A DNA stretch of 64,000 bases from an uncultured Azospirillum sp. (GCA_947383875.1 CANDEX010000001.1:1-64000), one strand, 5' to 3'; positions 41,200-52,647 are shown, numbered from the stretch's first letter. Numbers and translations: made by a program. Notes: generated from the letters alone by a model not told the origin.

Positions 41200-41209
41200 G
41201 GGATATTTT
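41174..41209. terminator. Bidirectional terminator between lysis module and RTX gene
   Basis: A perfect 36-nt palindrome (18-bp arms, centre CTGCAG) overlapping the Rz1-like stop codon. It ends the phage late operon on one strand and the RTX gene (stop 41,229) on the other. Confidence 0.9.
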
Positions 41210-41228
41210 CTGTTTTAAATAACCTCCT

Positions 41229-44200
41229 TTAGATTGCTTTTCTGGTTAAATCCTGACTGGCCGCCAGAGAATATATATCGCTGACATCTTCGGTCGGATT
41301 GGATAAGTTATCCATAGATGATGAAGTATCCGTTACAAAAGAGTTAAGGGCTTGAATAAGCTGATCTGCATTTGTAAATTGACTTATATCTATTGAGCCA
41401 TTTGAAAATTCCAATGTTTCAATTTTCTGAGAAGAAAAATGATTAGATATTTTAATACCGGAATCTTCCTGATTGTTTATCTTAAAAATTAAATCATTTC
41501 CATTTTTTTCAACAGATAAATCATTAGCACTTATTTCTTCAAATACTAATTTATCATTTCCTCCTGTATCTGTTATACTGTCAAATCCATCGCCAAGTTT
41601 GTAGATATATGTATCGTCTCCATTACCTCCCTGTAAAATATCATCGTCTTTACCCCCAATCAATGTGTCATTTCCATTTCCACCTTTTAAAGTATCATAA
41701 CCATTTCCTCCATAAATGATATCATTTCCATCTTTGGCATCAATAACATCATTTCCAGCTTTTGCATAAATGATATCATTAAAGTTACTGGTTGTAATAT
41801 TTTCATCGGAGTCATTTTGACTAAATGTTAATCCACTTTCGGATAAATTAAACAAGGAGCCATCAGCGAATTCTAATGTCTCAATACGATAATTCGCATT
41901 ATAACTGTATTGATTAGTAATCTTTATCCCTTGGGTCTTATCTGAATCAATATAGATATTCAAATCGCTTCCTGATATTTCAAAAATCAATTGTTCAAGA
42001 GTTATTCCCGCACCAAATTTGATTTTATCATTACCATTAGAATCTGAAATTGTGTCAAAATCATCACCAATGTTGTAAATATAAGTATCATTATCATTGC
42101 CACCTTTTATGGTATCATAACCCTTTCCTCCAACAATAACATTGTTTCCATCTTGAGCATCAATCGTATCATCTCCATCATATGCATAGATGATATCATC
42201 CTTTAGAGTACCTACTATTTCATTAGCCAGATTATCTTGTTTAAAAGTTAGCCCATTATTTGCTAAATCAAACACGGAACCATCTGCAAACTCTAAATAC
42301 TCAATCTGATATGATTCGTCATAATTCTGTCGGTTAATAATTATACCTTGATTAATATCTCCATTAATATAAATATGCAGACTATCTCCAATACTTTTAA
42401 AGGTTAAATCACTAAAAGCTATTCCTTCACCAAATTTGATTCTGTCATTTTTGCCTTTTGTGTTATCACTATAATCATATTCATAATCACTAATGGTATC
42501 TAGCCCATCACCTAAATTATAAATATAAGTGTCATCTCCTTCTCTTCCTTCAATTTCATCATTTCCTCGACTTCCAATGAAGGTATCGTTTCTATCCGTT
42601 CCTGTAATACTGTCATCTCCATCACTATATGTGAAAGTAAATTCAGAATTAGTTAAGTTAAATGTTGTACCATCAGAAAATTCTAAATTTTCTACTTGAT
42701 TATCCTCTGAATAGAAATAATCAGATATACATATTCCTTGAGTACGATCGCCTTTAACAAATATATACAAATCATCATATCGATTTTCGAACGTTAAGTC
42801 ATTAAGAGAAATACCTTCACCAAAAATAATTTTATCATTACCATTATATTCAGATATGGTATCTAAACCATCACCTAAATTCCATATATACGTATCATCA
42901 CCACTGCCTCCATACAAATCATCATTTCCTTTATTCCCTGTAAGAGTATCATTTCCCATATTACCATAAATATAATCATCTCCATTTCCACCTGTTAGTA
43001 CATCATCGTCATCCGTACCATTAATATTTTGACGCGCAGTTCCTTCATCCGTCAAATCAAGATTAGAAATGTCCATTACAGAACCATCTGAAAATTCTAT
43101 TGTTTCTACTTTATACGTATTAGATTGGTTATAGTAGTTATCAATCCTCATTCCTTGAGAAATATCACCATTAAGATAGATAATTAAGTTGTAGCCTTCT
43201 CTTCGGAAAGATACATCCCCTTGGGAAATACCTTCACCAAAAATAATTTTATCATTACCTGATTTATCTGAAATGCTATCAAAACCATCCCCTAAATTGT
43301 AAATATACATATCATCGCCTTCTGCACCCTGCAAAATATCATTTCCTCTTCCTCCGATAATGGTATCATTACCCTCATTCGCATATATTTCATCATTTCC
43401 ATCATTGCCAGAAATAACATCATTATGAAGAGTACCATTCATTTTATCATCTGCACTATTCCCAACAAGGGTAAGGCCTTGATTCTTTAAGTCAAATGAT
43501 GAACCATCGGCAAATTCAATATGACTCATGTCAGGACTTCCTAGATGACTTTTAATTATTATTCCTTGATTCTGTTCTTCTCCAATGTAGATATGCAAAT
43601 CAGAGCCGACAGCTTTAAATACAAGATCATTAAGAGTTATTCCCTCTCCAAAAACTATTTTATCATTTTCTTCACACTCAATAGTATCTAATCCATCCCC
43701 TCTATTATAGACATAACTATTTCCACCTCCTGTGGAATTGCCACTAAGAAAGTTGTCATTTCCTGAACTGCTAATATATGTACTTGCTGTATCTCCAACA
43801 TATACTGTGTTATCTCCAGAATTTAGTTCATATGTTAAACCCTGTTGTGTTAAATCAATAAAACTTCCATCGGCAAATTCTAATTTTTCAATAGCCCATC
43901 GTCCAAAATGCATATCAATCTGATCTTTAATCCGAATACCTTGAGATTTATCTCCATTTATATAGATAATCACATCTGCATTTTCACAACAGAACGACAA
44001 ATTACTCTGTGTAATACCTTCTCCAAATACAATTTTATTATGTCCATATTCTTCTTCCTCTATGGTATCAAAGCCATCTCCTAGGTTATAAATATAGGTA
44101 TCGTCGCCAACACCTCCATATAAGGCATCATTACCTTTTCCACCAATAAGGACATCATCACCCGCATATGTATAAATGGTATCATTCCCTTTGTTGCCAT

Positions 44201-47200
44201 ATATTGTTTCTCCATAGGATGAACCATATACAGTATCGTTTTTGTCAGTTTGTCGATATGCTAGATGAGACATCATTGAAGTTAATTTAAGTACGGAACC
44301 ATCAGCGAATTCTATGGATTCTACTGGCCATCCTTGCCCTCCAATTTGGCTTAAAATTTTAATGCCTTGGGCTCTGTCATTGTTTAAGTATATTAATACG
44401 TTAGAGTCATCAATTTCAAAAGACAAATCATTTTGCGAAATTTCTGGGCCAAAAATAATTTTATCTACCCCACTAGTATCTTGAATGGTATCTAACCCAT
44501 CGCCTCGATTATATATATATGTATCATTTCCAGCTCCTCCCTCAAGCTTATCATTTCCTTTACCTCCAACTAAGATATCATTACCGGCATTTCCCCTTAA
44601 AGTATCATTCCCAGATAAACCATATATAGTGTCATCATAAGCTGTGCCATCAATGTTATCATCTTTTTTAGTTTGGATAAAAGTTAATCCATTTTGAGTT
44701 AAATCAAATATTGAACCGTTTGAAAATTCTAAAGCTTCAATTCGATACTGTTCATTAGAAAAATGATTTTTTATTCTAATTCCTTGGCTTGTACTATTAT
44801 TAATATAGATTAATAAATCATTGCTATCTTTTGACAATGCCAAATCACTAAAAGAGATACCTTCTCCAAAAAGAATTTTATCATTTCCATAATTCTCAGT
44901 AATGGTATCTAAACCATCTCCTAAATTATATATATAAGTATCATCTCCACTTTTTCCGTTTAACGTATCATTACCGGTACCACCTGTTATAATATCACTT
45001 CCTTCTGTACCAGTGATAGTATCATTATTAGAAGTACCAACAAGAGTTTGGCCAAAAGTTGGAGCTTCTGTTCCCTCAATATGTTCAATTATATTTAAAT
45101 TTGTACCGTCAGCAAACTCAATCGTTTCTACTTTTGAATTTACATTTGAAAAATAAGAACTGATTCTAATTCCCTGTGTCAAATCTCCATCAATATAGAT
45201 ACAAAGGTCTTTATTTTCTTGCTTAAAAACCAATCTATCTAAAGTAATGTTAGCACCGAAAACAATTTTGTCATTACCGGCAGTTTCTGTAATGGTGTCG
45301 AAATCATCACCTATATTATATACATACGTATCGTTTCCATATCCACCGTTCAGTTTATCATCACCCTGACCTCCGATTAGTTGGTCGTGACCATCTCCAC
45401 CTGTTAATGTATCTTTACCATCTTTTCCGGAAATAATATCATTATAGGCTGTTCCCGAGATATTTTCATCATCATCATTACCAGTAAGAGCAAGGCCTTT
45501 TATAAGGTTAAATGTTGAACCATCTGCAAACTCAATTACTTCAATCTGATATTCCGCTTGACTGAAAAAATTAGCAATTTGCATACCCTGCATTCTGTCA
45601 TTTTTAATATAAATATTTAGATTATTTCCTTCTCGTGAAAATGATATGTCATCTATTGATATATCTGTTCCCAATTTAATCTTATCATATCCACTGGAAT
45701 CTGTAATTTTATCAAAACCGTCTCCTAAATTGTAAATATAGGTATCATTACCAGAACCACCTTTTAATATATCATCTCCTTTACCGCCATTTATTGTATC
45801 ATTCCCATCCCCTGTATTAATTTCATCATTGCCTTCATATCCATTGGCAACATCATCAAAATTTGTTCCGGGAAGATAATTATCTAAATTGTCACCATTG
45901 TAGATAATTCCATTATCTTTTAAGCTGAAAATTGTTCCATCGGCAAATTCTAAATATTCAAGAGGTTCCGAAGTAATACCCAATCCTCCCGATTGACTAT
46001 CAATTTTTATACCTTGGGATTTATCTCCATCAATATAAATACAGATTCCTCCATCATATGAGAACGTAAGATCACTTAAAGAAATTCCTTCTCCAAAAAG
46101 AATTCGGTCAGTTCCGCTACTTTCAATAATTCTATCAAGCCCATCACCTCGATTCCAGACATATGTATCATGTCCAGCATTACCATGTAGCTCATCATTT
46201 CCCTTACCACCTATTAAGGTATCATTTCCATCAGCTCCATCAATATTATCATTTCCATCTGTACCAACAAGAAAATCATCTGCGCTATCTGTTCCATTAA
46301 CACGATTAATATTCACTGGATCATTTGTCAGTTCCAAGGTTGTTAAATCGAATGTCGTGCCATCAGAAAATTCTATAGTTTCAATTTTTGCATAGTCTCT
46401 ATAGAAAAAGCTTCCAATTCTAACACCTTGATTTATATCATTATTTACGATAATAAACAACTCAGAATCATTACGACGAAATGATATATCATCTAATGAA
46501 ATATTAGGGCCAAATATTATTCTATCAGTGCCTCCTTCATCGTAAATAGAATCCATACCATCACCGAGATTCCACACATAAGTATCATTTCCAGAACCAC
46601 CTGATATCGAATCATCACCTTTATTGCCAATATATGTTATATTCTGATCAGGACCATACAGATAGTCATTTCCATCAGATAATGTTAATGTCAAATTATC
46701 TGAAGTAAGATTAAAAGTTGAACCATCTGCAAATTCAATTGTTTCAATTTTATTTGATGAATAATCATCAAGTTGGTCTGTTATCTTAATTCCCTGTGTC
46801 TTATCATTATTTATATAGATACATAAGGTATCATCATCCGCAGAAAACGTTAAATCAGCCAATGAAATACCACTACCGAATACAATTTTATCAATACCAT
46901 TATCATCCGTAATTATATCTAATCCATCGCCAAGCTCATATCTATAAACATCATTTCCACTACCCGCATATATGGTATCGTTTCCCTTTCCTCCGGAAAT
47001 AACATTATTTCCTTCATAGGCGTAGATATTATCATTTCCAGCATCAGCATAAATAATATCATTAAAACTTGTACCAGATATTGTCTCATTAGAATCTTTT
47101 TGTATGAAAGTAAAACCATTGTTTACCAAATCAAATGTAGTACCATCAGCAAATTCTAATGTCTCTACTTGGTTATAACTTCCTGAAAATTGATTATTAA

Positions 47201-50200
47201 TTTGTATTCCTTGAGACTTATTTCCTTTAATATAGAGAGTTAATGAATTACCATTTCTCATAAAGGTTAAATCATTAAAAGATATACCTTCTCCAAAGAG
47301 AATTTTATCCGTTCCTCCAGATTCATTAATAGTATCAAAATTATCTCCTAAATTATATACATATATATTATTGCCATTACCTCCGCTTATTGTATCATTT
47401 CCTTTTCCTCCAATAATGGTATCATTGCCACCATTTCCATAAATTGTATCGTTACCTTTATTACCATAAATTACATCGGAAAAAGAAGTCCCATACACAG
47501 TTTCAGTTTCATCAGATTGCGTCAATGTCAAACCTACTTCTGATAAAGGGAATTCCGTACCATCATTAAATTTAAGCTTTTCTATTTTATAATTTATTCC
47601 GTTGAAAAATGAATTAATAAGAATTTTTTGATTAGGGTCATCTTGTACTGTGATTTGTAACGCCCCATTTACATATGCAAATTTTAAATCATTTAGATTA
47701 ATTCCATATCCGAAGACAATTGTATCCTGATTTCCAGAATCATAAATTGTGTCAATGCCATCACCTAGATTATAGATATAGGTGTCATTACCCGCACCTC
47801 CTTCTAATTGGTCATCTCCTTGACCACCATATAAAGTATCATTTCCGTTATTGGCGTAAATAGTATCATTACCTTTACCGCCGGAGATAACATCATCACC
47901 GCTTGTACCGTTAATACGGTCATCATTACGGCTTCCTTCAATCATTGTAACGCCGTCAACAGATTGAGGTGATTTATTCCAAACATCAACAATATATTCG
48001 TAATTCCAAATGGTTCCATCTGAAAATTTTATCTCATCTACTGTATTATTTGTCTCTCCAGTATCAAGAAAATAACTCAATATTTTTAGCGAATTATTTC
48101 CGTCTTTAGTACTTAAAATCAAATCATTTTCAATTCTTGAGATTGAAATGTCTGTAGCCGCATAATCTGAAAACTCAACGATATCTTTTGATACTCCTTT
48201 CTCTTCAGTACTGGAATTATCAATAGTATCGTGTCCCCAATCAGTTCCAAAAATATACGTATCAGAGCCTTCACCTCCAACTAAATGGTCATTTCCACTG
48301 TTTCCTATTAATATATCATCTCCGGCACCACCATACAGATTATCATTGCCAGCCAAACCATCAATATAGTCGTTGCCATCCGTTCCCTCAATGGTATCAT
48401 TTCCAGAAGTGATAAATACATTAATCGACCCAAATTGCGATAAATAATAAGATAAATTACCTTGAATGGTCGTTGCCGCTTGACGAATGGCACTTATTAT
48501 TTCATCATTATGTAATGCCCGTTCGCGTATAATAACACTATTTTCCTGAATTAATTTTAGAGCCTCTGCCGGATTCTGTTCGTATAATGCGGTTACATTG
48601 GTGATAAAATCAGAAACATCCACATTAACAGTTTGAGTAACATCATCGTATATTACTTCTATTCCTGCAATTATATTTTCCTTTTTCACTTCTGTTTGTA
48701 ACGCATAATCAAAAGCGTCACAAAGCTCATCAAACGCTCTTATTAAAATGAGAGCAGCCTGTTGACGGGGATTTTCTTCATTACTTCCCATCCAATGACG
48801 ATTAGAATATTTTTCACCCCAAAAACATTCTAATGCTTCTATTATTCTGGCATCTTTTATATAATTTCCTCCGTTATAACTACCAGCAGCACGACTTTCT
48901 GGGTCAACATTGTGTACGCCAGTCCAATGAAAAATAATATCTTTCATTAATTCTTTGCGTGCAATAATTTCCGTTTCTTGTGTATAAGCAATAACTAAAT
49001 CTTTTAATGCACCTGTTGTATCTAGAGCCATAGCTTCATGTAAACTTACAACATTACCAAATCCTTGTAAATTTGGTAAAGTAGCAATATCTGCAGGCAC
49101 AGGGATTCTTTCATATATCGTTTTGGAAGGTTCTGTATCAAACCAAACATCAGAAATTATGCCTGAACCTGAAGATGTATTAAAATTACTATTTTGCTTA
49201 TGATCATTTCCATTTTCATCTGGGCCTTGTCCCAAGGATTGATAGTCAAGATTAATAGAGGTAATACCAGCTTCCGCTAATGATAATAATTCACCATCAT
49301 TAACTTTTCCGTCAAGATTTGTATCTTTCCAAACCTTAACCTCGTTAAATGCAGTATCATTTACATCGAAAACATTATCTTGGTTGGAATCCAAATCTTT
49401 AAGAGCTTCAAAACCATTAGAAGCTTTGGTTCCATCGGAAAGCAACGTATTATCGCCAAACAGTTCCGAACCATTATCAATTTGGCCGTTTCCATTAATA
49501 TCTCTGACTAAGAGTCCGTCTCCTTGTCCTACCCAACCTGTATTTTCCGCAAAACCATTACCATCATGGTCAAAATAAATATTGTGGTTAACTCCGACTG
49601 TAGATATACCGTTGCCGTCCAAATCAAGAATTAATGGGGAAGCCTGACTTTCTGCATGAACCTTACTTCTAAGTAATGGTTCTCTTAATGTATCTTCAAT
49701 CCTTGTATCAAGTAAAATGCGAGTATCATCTATTATACTTTGAGGTAATTCCTCATCTTCAGCCAAAGTAAAGTTCTTAATAATTACAGTACTTCCGTTT
49801 TTAGCATGAATATGCAAGTCATTTCCAACGTTTTCGTGACTTAATATTCCAGAGGTAATAACAACATAATCTTCTTTTGCAAAATCCCAAATAGTATCTG
49901 TTTCTCCGGCTCCGGCACTAGAATAAAAGGCATCACTTATGCTATCCCGGCCTAAATGTATCTGATTATTTCCAGTACCTCCGTATACCAAATCTCGCCC
50001 GATTGTTCCTTGATATACATCATTACCTCCGCCAAGATAGATTTTATTCTTATTATCTGTACTATCTCTCATCAAATCACTTGTTGTACTGGAAACACTT
50101 CTGGTCGTTGTTTCAAATATTCCCCCAGTGTTTCCGGTACCACCATCGACGATATCTGCTCCATTCCCTCCATGATAAATATCATTACCACCGCCGAGAA

Positions 50201-51593
50201 AGATATTATTGGTATCTCCAGTACCATCGACACTAGTTCCACCATTAACAATATCAGAACCATTTAAACCGTAATAAGTATCTGAGCCGGCACCAAGATT
50301 TACGTTTTTTGTATATTCTTTTGCATTTTCGTTGTAAAAATCACCACTGTAAACAGTATCTGCACCCGCTCCAGCATTTGTTGTATCATTTCCGCCACCT
50401 GTGTAAATGATATCAGCCCCACCTGTTCCGTTAACGTCAGCAGGAGATGAAGTGCCATTGAAAGAATCTGACATTATTCCGATATTATCTGTCTCTTTTT
50501 GTTTTAGCCATGCTTCAAGAGGGTCTAAATAATTTTCCTGAAACTCAATAGTATTGTAACTGATTGGAGTAAAGGCCAAATTATTTTCAAGACAATACAA
50601 TTTATAAATATTTTCAAAGGCATTTTTACTATCCGTACCGGTATTATTTTCAAAAAACAAATTACTTTCGGTTATAAAGTTATTGATTATCAGATAAGTT
50701 CTGTAGGCATCACACAATGATGATATTCCGTGCGCTTCTAATAATCCCGGTGCTTGATTTAAACAGTCAACACCTTTGTTGTGCTCCCATTCCCACCCTA
50801 AATTGGCAATAATATTTACGTTATTGGAATTATAAATATGAGTTATGCTATTTTGATTTAAATCTGAACCGAAGAATTTTTCCACAAAACCTAAATAGTC
50901 AGAAGTTAATGTTTCGGTTGTTTCTGTTCCGTCTTCATTTATAAACACATATTGAATACTGTAATTACCTGCAGGATCTTTAAAAAATGATGGAGCATTA
51001 AAAATAGTAGTTTGATTTCCTGTTATCATACCAATTAGTCCCGCAAGATGACCTCCTAGGGAATGCCCGGTAAGAGAGATATTACTATATCCTGTTCCTT
51101 CATGGGAATTGACAACTTCTTCAACCGTGTAATATTTGTACTCATTATCGGAAACCGGAATTCTCAAATAAGCACCGCTTTCAGGTTTTCCTTCAACTAT
51201 CTGGTTTATGACGGAGCCTTGAGCATTGGCTACCCGCATATAATAGTTATATGCTTCAATAAATTGTTCTGTAGCTATACCTTTTTTACAGATATCGTAG
51301 TCATCTCCATAATCAAACAATCCACCAGGAAGATCATCGGTACCAGCGATGGCATAAACTACCTCATTTGTTTCTTTATTTCTTATCCAACAAGCTTTAA
51401 ATCCACTCAGAAAGTCACTTGAACTATCCACAACTTCAAAATTACTTTGCAAAAAATTACGTTCTGTCTCTGAAAATTCTGACGTGTCTAAGTCTAAAAA
51501 ACTATCGCCAACAGATACTCCTTCGTAAGCTACCTTACATAATAAAGCATTAATATATTCATCACTGGGATTGAAAGAAGTAGTCTCACTCAT
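41229..51593 (-). CDS. Giant RTX protein with lipase-like head (3454 residues)
   Basis: AGGAG precedes the ATG at 51,593. Residues ~1-300 form a lipase-class-3/DUF2974-like alpha/beta hydrolase with GHSLGG (nucleophile Ser178). Residues ~385-560 hold irregular RTX nonapeptides. A calcium-type domain follows (about 650-780) with LDLDGNGI, YFDHDGNGF and WKDTNLDGKVNDGEL, as in FrpC-like RTX proteins. From ~1060 to ~3390 there are about 17 modules of ~137 residues, each with RTX repeats (GGKGNDTL type), YIYNLGDGxDTI, an xxIxFGxGI motif and an EFADGSxF ending. The last ~60 residues lack Cys and resemble a type I secretion signal. Secretion is expected via the exporter genes at 53,116-56,681. Confidence 0.92.
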   Translation of the reverse strand: MSETTSFNPSDEYINALLCKVAYEGVSVGDSFLDLDTSEFSETERNFLQSNFEVVDSSSDFLSGFKACWIRNKETNEVVYAIAGTDDLPGGLFDYGDDYDICKKGIATEQFIEAYNYYMRVANAQGSVINQIVEGKPESGAYLRIPVSDNEYKYYTVEEVVNSHEGTGYSNISLTGHSLGGHLAGLIGMITGNQTTIFNAPSFFKDPAGNYSIQYVFINEDGTETTETLTSDYLGFVEKFFGSDLNQNSITHIYNSNNVNIIANLGWEWEHNKGVDCLNQAPGLLEAHGISSLCDAYRTYLIINNFITESNLFFENNTGTDSKNAFENIYKLYCLENNLAFTPISYNTIEFQENYLDPLEAWLKQKETDNIGIMSDSFNGTSSPADVNGTGGADIIYTGGGNDTTNAGAGADTVYSGDFYNENAKEYTKNVNLGAGSDTYYGLNGSDIVNGGTSVDGTGDTNNIFLGGGNDIYHGGNGADIVDGGTGNTGGIFETTTRSVSSTTSDLMRDSTDNKNKIYLGGGNDVYQGTIGRDLVYGGTGNNQIHLGRDSISDAFYSSAGAGETDTIWDFAKEDYVVITSGILSHENVGNDLHIHAKNGSTVIIKNFTLAEDEELPQSIIDDTRILLDTRIEDTLREPLLRSKVHAESQASPLILDLDGNGISTVGVNHNIYFDHDGNGFAENTGWVGQGDGLLVRDINGNGQIDNGSELFGDNTLLSDGTKASNGFEALKDLDSNQDNVFDVNDTAFNEVKVWKDTNLDGKVNDGELLSLAEAGITSINLDYQSLGQGPDENGNDHKQNSNFNTSSGSGIISDVWFDTEPSKTIYERIPVPADIATLPNLQGFGNVVSLHEAMALDTTGALKDLVIAYTQETEIIARKELMKDIIFHWTGVHNVDPESRAAGSYNGGNYIKDARIIEALECFWGEKYSNRHWMGSNEENPRQQAALILIRAFDELCDAFDYALQTEVKKENIIAGIEVIYDDVTQTVNVDVSDFITNVTALYEQNPAEALKLIQENSVIIRERALHNDEIISAIRQAATTIQGNLSYYLSQFGSINVFITSGNDTIEGTDGNDYIDGLAGNDNLYGGAGDDILIGNSGNDHLVGGEGSDTYIFGTDWGHDTIDNSSTEEKGVSKDIVEFSDYAATDISISRIENDLILSTKDGNNSLKILSYFLDTGETNNTVDEIKFSDGTIWNYEYIVDVWNKSPQSVDGVTMIEGSRNDDRINGTSGDDVISGGKGNDTIYANNGNDTLYGGQGDDQLEGGAGNDTYIYNLGDGIDTIYDSGNQDTIVFGYGINLNDLKFAYVNGALQITVQDDPNQKILINSFFNGINYKIEKLKFNDGTEFPLSEVGLTLTQSDETETVYGTSFSDVIYGNKGNDTIYGNGGNDTIIGGKGNDTISGGNGNNIYVYNLGDNFDTINESGGTDKILFGEGISFNDLTFMRNGNSLTLYIKGNKSQGIQINNQFSGSYNQVETLEFADGTTFDLVNNGFTFIQKDSNETISGTSFNDIIYADAGNDNIYAYEGNNVISGGKGNDTIYAGSGNDVYRYELGDGLDIITDDNGIDKIVFGSGISLADLTFSADDDTLCIYINNDKTQGIKITDQLDDYSSNKIETIEFADGSTFNLTSDNLTLTLSDGNDYLYGPDQNITYIGNKGDDSISGGSGNDTYVWNLGDGMDSIYDEGGTDRIIFGPNISLDDISFRRNDSELFIIVNNDINQGVRIGSFFYRDYAKIETIEFSDGTTFDLTTLELTNDPVNINRVNGTDSADDFLVGTDGNDNIDGADGNDTLIGGKGNDELHGNAGHDTYVWNRGDGLDRIIESSGTDRILFGEGISLSDLTFSYDGGICIYIDGDKSQGIKIDSQSGGLGITSEPLEYLEFADGTIFSLKDNGIIYNGDNLDNYLPGTNFDDVANGYEGNDEINTGDGNDTINGGKGDDILKGGSGNDTYIYNLGDGFDKITDSSGYDKIKLGTDISIDDISFSREGNNLNIYIKNDRMQGMQIANFFSQAEYQIEVIEFADGSTFNLIKGLALTGNDDDENISGTAYNDIISGKDGKDTLTGGDGHDQLIGGQGDDKLNGGYGNDTYVYNIGDDFDTITETAGNDKIVFGANITLDRLVFKQENKDLCIYIDGDLTQGIRISSYFSNVNSKVETIEFADGTNLNIIEHIEGTEAPTFGQTLVGTSNNDTITGTEGSDIITGGTGNDTLNGKSGDDTYIYNLGDGLDTITENYGNDKILFGEGISFSDLALSKDSNDLLIYINNSTSQGIRIKNHFSNEQYRIEALEFSNGSIFDLTQNGLTFIQTKKDDNIDGTAYDDTIYGLSGNDTLRGNAGNDILVGGKGNDKLEGGAGNDTYIYNRGDGLDTIQDTSGVDKIIFGPEISQNDLSFEIDDSNVLIYLNNDRAQGIKILSQIGGQGWPVESIEFADGSVLKLTSMMSHLAYRQTDKNDTVYGSSYGETIYGNKGNDTIYTYAGDDVLIGGKGNDALYGGVGDDTYIYNLGDGFDTIEEEEYGHNKIVFGEGITQSNLSFCCENADVIIYINGDKSQGIRIKDQIDMHFGRWAIEKLEFADGSFIDLTQQGLTYELNSGDNTVYVGDTASTYISSSGNDNFLSGNSTGGGNSYVYNRGDGLDTIECEENDKIVFGEGITLNDLVFKAVGSDLHIYIGEEQNQGIIIKSHLGSPDMSHIEFADGSSFDLKNQGLTLVGNSADDKMNGTLHNDVISGNDGNDEIYANEGNDTIIGGRGNDILQGAEGDDMYIYNLGDGFDSISDKSGNDKIIFGEGISQGDVSFRREGYNLIIYLNGDISQGMRIDNYYNQSNTYKVETIEFSDGSVMDISNLDLTDEGTARQNINGTDDDDVLTGGNGDDYIYGNMGNDTLTGNKGNDDLYGGSGDDTYIWNLGDGLDTISEYNGNDKIIFGEGISLNDLTFENRYDDLYIFVKGDRTQGICISDYFYSEDNQVENLEFSDGTTFNLTNSEFTFTYSDGDDSITGTDRNDTFIGSRGNDEIEGREGDDTYIYNLGDGLDTISDYEYDYSDNTKGKNDRIKFGEGIAFSDLTFKSIGDSLHIYINGDINQGIIINRQNYDESYQIEYLEFADGSVFDLANNGLTFKQDNLANEIVGTLKDDIIYAYDGDDTIDAQDGNNVIVGGKGYDTIKGGNDNDTYIYNIGDDFDTISDSNGNDKIKFGAGITLEQLIFEISGSDLNIYIDSDKTQGIKITNQYSYNANYRIETLEFADGSLFNLSESGLTFSQNDSDENITTSNFNDIIYAKAGNDVIDAKDGNDIIYGGNGYDTLKGGNGNDTLIGGKDDDILQGGNGDDTYIYKLGDGFDSITDTGGNDKLVFEEISANDLSVEKNGNDLIFKINNQEDSGIKISNHFSSQKIETLEFSNGSIDISQFTNADQLIQALNSFVTDTSSSMDNLSNPTEDVSDIYSLAASQDLTRKAI

Positions 51594-51666
51594 GTTGTAT
51601 CTCCTAAAAATGTGTAAAATTTAATGTCTCATTATTGTCATCTAGTTATAAAATGTAACAGCTTGA

Positions 51667-52647
51667 TTATCCTCCATCATTTGATAACTTAATATATTTT
51701 TCATATTCATTTTTGAACTGGGCTTTATTCGTCATAAATATATTGCCATATCCACAATAACTTAATGATGGCTTGCGCAGCCATCCATTTTCATAACCTT
51801 TAATTAAAAGCTTTGAATATAATGTTGCTATTGTTGTTTTTGTTCCTTCATTGTCAATCATGACTATTGATAATGATAATGGATTTAAATATTTTTTAGG
51901 CTTCAAATAATCTGGTATGTCTAAGTTACTTTTACGTATTTTACACAGGATAATATTTCCTTTTCTTAATAACTCTTTTGCTATTTTTTCTTTTACCCAA
52001 CCACACATATCATACACAAGGATAGAATGTTCTCGATATACGTCAGGCAAGTCATGAAAAGAAGGTATCCGATTAATTTCTTGAATGTTAGGAACAAGTT
52101 TTCCATCTTCCTCATGAAAAAAACGCTTTGGCAGATAAATCGGATTATATTCAGCTTTAGGGGGTGTGAAAGGACAACTTAGCTGAAACCCTAAAGCGAC
52201 AATTTTATCAAACGCTATAAGAGAAAAAGGAACAGCCAAAAATATAATCAAGTTACGAGTAGGATTTGCTGATTTTTTATTCCAAAGAATAAAAGTAACC
52301 AAAACTGGAAGAAAATATAAGATATCTAACAATCCTGCAGTATAGCGATGTGATTTTACTGCAATAATATATAAAAATATCAAGAAAATAAGTAGTGGTA
52401 TGAAAACTAAATTTCTTTTTTTGCTTTTATAATACATTGGCAATGCAAGCATAGAAACTATAAAAACAGCCCATAAAGCAAACCAAGCAAGAGCATTCCA
52501 AATCCCAGATACCGCTTCCCCTCCAACATATACAAAGATTTCCGGTAACGAAATGACAAACAATACCAAATAGGCAACTTTAAAAATGTTAAGAGTTTTC
52601 TGCTCTGGAGGAAATAACTTCTGTATAATCGATTTAATTCTACTCAT
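51667..52647 (-). CDS. Membrane protein of unknown function, co-directional with RTX gene
   Basis: With the start at ATG 52,647 (CCGGAG 6 bp upstream) the product has 326 residues; an upstream ATG at 52,674 has no ribosome-binding site. Four to five membrane segments (VAYLVLFVISLPEIFVYV, WNALAWFALWAVFIVSMLAL, NLVFIPLLIFLIFLYIIAV, LLDILYFLPVLVTFIL, LIIFLAVPFSLIAF) fill residues ~20-160, then a soluble domain of ~160 residues with several Cys (LSCPFTPPK, DMCGWVKEK, ILCKIRK, LSYCGYGNIF). It lies 73 bp before the RTX gene on the same strand. An immunity or accessory function is possible by position only. Confidence 0.6.
   Translation of the reverse strand: MSRIKSIIQKLFPPEQKTLNIFKVAYLVLFVISLPEIFVYVGGEAVSGIWNALAWFALWAVFIVSMLALPMYYKSKKRNLVFIPLLIFLIFLYIIAVKSHRYTAGLLDILYFLPVLVTFILWNKKSANPTRNLIIFLAVPFSLIAFDKIVALGFQLSCPFTPPKAEYNPIYLPKRFFHEEDGKLVPNIQEINRIPSFHDLPDVYREHSILVYDMCGWVKEKIAKELLRKGNIILCKIRKSNLDIPDYLKPKKYLNPLSLSIVMIDNEGTKTTIATLYSKLLIKGYENGWLRKPSLSYCGYGNIFMTNKAQFKNEYEKYIKLSNDGG

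Noticed and set aside
41229..51593. Regular repeats in this 10-kb stretch, and plus-strand ORFs such as those near 49,384 and 49,956
   Set aside because: The regularity comes from RTX protein repeats in the minus-strand gene, not CRISPR or DNA repeats; plus-strand frames are by-products of biased codon use.
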